Of a stretch of 64,000 nucleotides of DNA, positions 61,731 to 64,000 are shown piece by piece. Numbering within the stretch: the stretch's first letter is position 1; every line of letters starts with the position of its first letter. Source of the stretch: Clostridium sp. D53t1_180928_C8 (GTDB lineage: Bacteria > Bacillota > Clostridia > Clostridiales > Clostridiaceae). The stretch covers positions 1 through 64,000 of the forward strand of contig NZ_JADPEL010000005.1 in NCBI RefSeq assembly GCF_015667795.1, in the 5' to 3' direction. The notes below the pieces were generated by a model. It ran no database searches and was not told the DNA's origin. It saw nothing but the letters and a program-made list of their open reading frames with translations. The translations under genes and the position numbers were made by a program.

Positions 61731-62057
61731 TTATTCGTCAGCTAAAACGTTAGTATAATATTCTGTTACTTTATCAAATTCAGCTTCTTCTGGAACTATA
61801 AGTTCTCCTTCTTCAGTTGATCTGAATAAGTAAACTGATTCATCTTCTGGATTTTGAGCTAATACATATTCATTTTCTTCAAATTCAAATGCATCAACTA
61901 TTGGGCAAGATATAACATTTCCGTTATCATCTTCTAAATCAACAACAAAGTGTTCATGTTCGTGTTCTCCACACCCACAGTTATCTCCACATCCGTGGCT
62001 ATCATGATCGTGTCCGCATCCGCAGCCTTCGCCGCATTTATTTAATTCGTTATCCAT
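61731..62057 (-). CDS. DUF1292 protein with Cys/His-rich N-terminal segment
   Basis: A 108-residue acidic protein. Residues about 8-37 hold repeated Cys-Gly-Cys and His-Asp/His-Glu steps (CGEGCGCGHDHD, HGCGDNCGCGEHEHEH), a likely metal-binding head. The DUF1292 domain follows (about 38-105: FVVDLEDDNGNVISCPIVDAF, VYLFRSTEEGEL). DUF1292 (YrzB-like) proteins are widespread in Firmicutes and of unknown function. SD AGGAGG before the ATG. Single gene. Confidence 0.88.
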   Translation of the reverse strand: MDNELNKCGEGCGCGHDHDSHGCGDNCGCGEHEHEHFVVDLEDDNGNVISCPIVDAFEFEENEYVLAQNPEDESVYLFRSTEEGELIVPEEAEFDKVTEYYTNVLADE

Positions 62058-62206
62058 TTTACATTCCTCCTTAATAAATAAGTTAAATAATTAATTATTA
62101 CTTAACTTAACTAGTCTTTATAATTGTACCCTTATTCTTAGGAAAATAAAAGAAAAATATATTTTTTTTATAAAAATTTGATATATTTCTATAAATACAA
62201 AATAAA

Positions 62207-62231
62207 AAAAAGAGACTTTCGTCTCTTTTTT
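62207..62231 (-). terminator. terminator of the pyruvate:ferredoxin oxidoreductase gene
   Basis: AAAAGAGAC and GTCTCTTTT form a perfect stem with loop TTTC, followed on the minus strand by a T run. Confidence 0.85.
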
Positions 62232-62243
62232 ATTAATTTATTG

Positions 62244-64000
62244 CTATTCTTGATTAGCAAGCTTTCTATAATTTTCTAATCTTTCCATTGCATCAGCTTG
62301 TGTTTTTTCAAATAAAGCATCTGCTGCTTCTGGGAATGCTTTAGCTAACGAAGCATATCTAACTTCACCCATTAGGAATTCTCTAAAATCTCCCTTAGGT
62401 TCTTTTGAATCTAAAGTAAATGGATTTTTAATTCCTTTTAGTGCTGGATTATATCTATAAGTTGCCCAATATCCACAATCAACAGCTTTCTTAGTTTCTA
62501 ATTGTGAATTAGTCATACCTATTTTTATACCATGGTTAATACATGGAGCATAAGCAATTATTAATGATGGTCCATTATAACTTTCAGCTTCTGAAATAGC
62601 CTTAAGAACTTGGTTCTTATCAGCTCCCATTGCAACTTGTGCAACATATACATAACCATAACTCATAGCCATCATTCCTAAGTCTTTCTTCTTAGTTCTC
62701 TTACCAGAAGCAGCAAATTTAGCAATTGCAGCTGTTGGTGTAGACTTAGAAGATTGTCCACCAGTATTTGAGTAAACCTCTGTATCAAATACTAATACAT
62801 TTACGTTTTCTCCTGATGCAAGTACATGGTCAAGTCCACCGTATCCGATATCATATGCCCAACCATCTCCACCAAAAATCCATTGAGATCTCTTCACAAA
62901 GAACTCTTTATCATTTAAAATAGTTTTAGCTATTTCAGAATCACAATTTTCAAGTGCAGTTGATAAAGCATTTGCTCTTTCTCTAGTTCCAGCACTTTCA
63001 TCCATATTATCTAACCAATCTTTTAATACAGTTTTAGTATCATCAGCTAAATCACTGTCTAATGCAACTTTTACATTTTCAGCAATTCTATCTCTGATAG
63101 CTTTAACTCCTAAGAACATACCTAAGCCATACTCAGCATTATCTTCAAATAATGAGTTTGCCCAAGCTGGACCATGCCCATTATGGTTAACTGTATATGG
63201 CGTTGCTGGAGCAGATCCTCCCCAAATTGAAGAACATCCAGTAGCATTAGCTACCATCATTCTATCACCAAATAATTGAGTTACAAGTTTAGCATATGGT
63301 GTTTCTCCACACCCTGCACAAGCACCTGAGAACTCAAGAAGTGGTTGCTCAAATTGGCTACCCTTTAAAGTGTTCTTATTCATTGGGTTCTTCTTAGCAG
63401 ATACTTCTGTAGTTGCATAGTCCCAAGCCTCAATTTGGTCATGTTGACTATCTTGTGGCTTCATAACTAAAGCCTTATTCTTAGCTGGACATACTTCAGC
63501 ACAATTTCCACAACCCGTACAATCAAGAGGTGTAATACCAATTGAGAACTTATATGGAACTTCTGTCTTTAATGCCTTAGCATCAGTAATCTTCATTGAA
63601 GCAGGTGCTTTTTCAGCCTCTTCACCAGTTAATAAGAATGGTCTTATTGCAGCATGTGGACATACTACAGCACATTGATTACATTGAATACAATTTTCAG
63701 GTACCCATTCTGGAACATTAATTGCAATTCCTCTCTTTTCATAAGCTGCAGTACCAGCCATGAATGTACCATCTTCCATACCATGCTTAACAAATGTAGA
63801 AACTGGTAATCCAAATCCTTCTTGTCTATTCATAGGGTCAACTATGTCTTTTATAAAGGCTGGAATTTCTTTAGTAGTAGATACTTCTGATTCTACTGCA
63901 TTTATCCAAGTTGCTGGAACATCTATCTTAACTATAGCTTCAACACCTGCATCTATAGCAGCATTATTCATATTAACTACTTTTTCACCTTTTTTCCCAT
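62244..64000 (-). CDS. nifJ: pyruvate:ferredoxin oxidoreductase, C-terminal half (cut by window edge)
   Basis: The frame is open to the right edge (about 585 codons here of about 1170), reading GEKVVNMNNAAIDAG near the cut. Visible: the two [4Fe-4S] clusters of the ferredoxin domain (CIQCNQCAVVCPHAA, CTGCGNCAEVCPAKN), the CAGCGETPYAK cluster ligands, and the thiamine diphosphate region (GGDGWAYDIGYGGLDH, then NTGGQSSKSTPT). It oxidises pyruvate with CoA to acetyl-CoA, CO2 and reduced ferredoxin. That ferredoxin would feed the membrane hydrogenase encoded at 22.8-31.6 kb. Confidence 0.95.
   Translation of the reverse strand, partial: GKKGEKVVNMNNAAIDAGVEAIVKIDVPATWINAVESEVSTTKEIPAFIKDIVDPMNRQEGFGLPVSTFVKHGMEDGTFMAGTAAYEKRGIAINVPEWVPENCIQCNQCAVVCPHAAIRPFLLTGEEAEKAPASMKITDAKALKTEVPYKFSIGITPLDCTGCGNCAEVCPAKNKALVMKPQDSQHDQIEAWDYATTEVSAKKNPMNKNTLKGSQFEQPLLEFSGACAGCGETPYAKLVTQLFGDRMMVANATGCSSIWGGSAPATPYTVNHNGHGPAWANSLFEDNAEYGLGMFLGVKAIRDRIAENVKVALDSDLADDTKTVLKDWLDNMDESAGTRERANALSTALENCDSEIAKTILNDKEFFVKRSQWIFGGDGWAYDIGYGGLDHVLASGENVNVLVFDTEVYSNTGGQSSKSTPTAAIAKFAASGKRTKKKDLGMMAMSYGYVYVAQVAMGADKNQVLKAISEAESYNGPSLIIAYAPCINHGIKIGMTNSQLETKKAVDCGYWATYRYNPALKGIKNPFTLDSKEPKGDFREFLMGEVRYASLAKAFPEAADALFEKTQADAMERLENYRKLANQE

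Overview
The window is an AT-rich (roughly a quarter G+C), densely packed stretch of chromosome from an anaerobic, fermentative Firmicute. Clostridial pyruvate:ferredoxin oxidoreductase, a group 4 [NiFe]-hydrogenase, DUF1292, DUF4358, YvrJ and DUF5685 proteins, frequent GTG/TTG starts with strong AGGAGG sites and abundant hairpin terminators point to Clostridium sensu stricto. No rRNA, tRNA, CRISPR array, insertion sequence or transposase gene is visible. Both ends cut a gene: a TIGR01906-type membrane protein on the left and pyruvate:ferredoxin oxidoreductase on the right.

Layout. 1-11.8 kb holds housekeeping and envelope genes: an AI-2E-family exporter, a glutamine synthetase preceded by a 16-codon leader ORF that overlaps its start codon, a J-domain protein beside DUF5685, a zinc-ribbon/TPM-domain pair and a secreted 3D-domain wall hydrolase. 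11.8-17.4 kb is a self-contained Bce-like module (response regulator, short sensor kinase, ABC ATPase, FtsX-like permease) enclosed by an inverted repeat of about 50 bp. Each inverted-repeat copy starts a few bases after the stop codon of an inward-pointing gene, and hexamer arrays with an exact 12-bp period lie just inside. 17.4-22.7 kb carries a lipoprotein, a membrane-anchored amidase convergent with a lone holin, an aldose epimerase-like protein, a rhodanese, a methyltransferase and two unknowns.

22.8-31.6 kb is one 15-gene minus-strand operon for a membrane-bound, ferredoxin-dependent, Mrp-antiporter-linked [NiFe]-hydrogenase (MBH type). Order of transcription: K- and L-like catalytic subunits, HypA, HypB, Mrp-like E/F/G/D/E'/B/C subunits, a large MrpD-like subunit with an MbhI-like tail, then NuoH-, NuoB- and NuoI-like subunits. 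It would take electrons from reduced ferredoxin (for example from the pyruvate:ferredoxin oxidoreductase at the right edge), evolve H2 and build an ion gradient.

31.8-47.2 kb has an RND exporter with a coiled-coil insertion, an IscS-like cysteine desulfurase with ThiI, a threonine operon (thrC-thrB-ACT protein), a Ca2+-type P-ATPase, a CBS/DRTGG manganese pyrophosphatase and a YvrJ peptide. 47.3-56.9 kb is a galactose-type sugar system: mglBAC plus a YesMN-like two-component system with two extra extracytoplasmic binding proteins, one a clear MglB paralogue. The mglB promoter has three 9-bp repeats spaced two helical turns apart and an overlapping catabolite-repression-like site. 57-64 kb has a YczE-like membrane protein, two aminotransferases, a HAD hydrolase, a PHP phosphoesterase, a DUF1292 protein with a Cys/His-rich head, and the C-terminal half of pyruvate:ferredoxin oxidoreductase.

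The least explained structure is the inverted-repeat-bounded Bce-like cassette with its 12-bp-period arrays. The next most interesting items are the leader peptide at the glutamine synthetase, the apparent CTG start of the 3D protein, and the mgl regulatory architecture.
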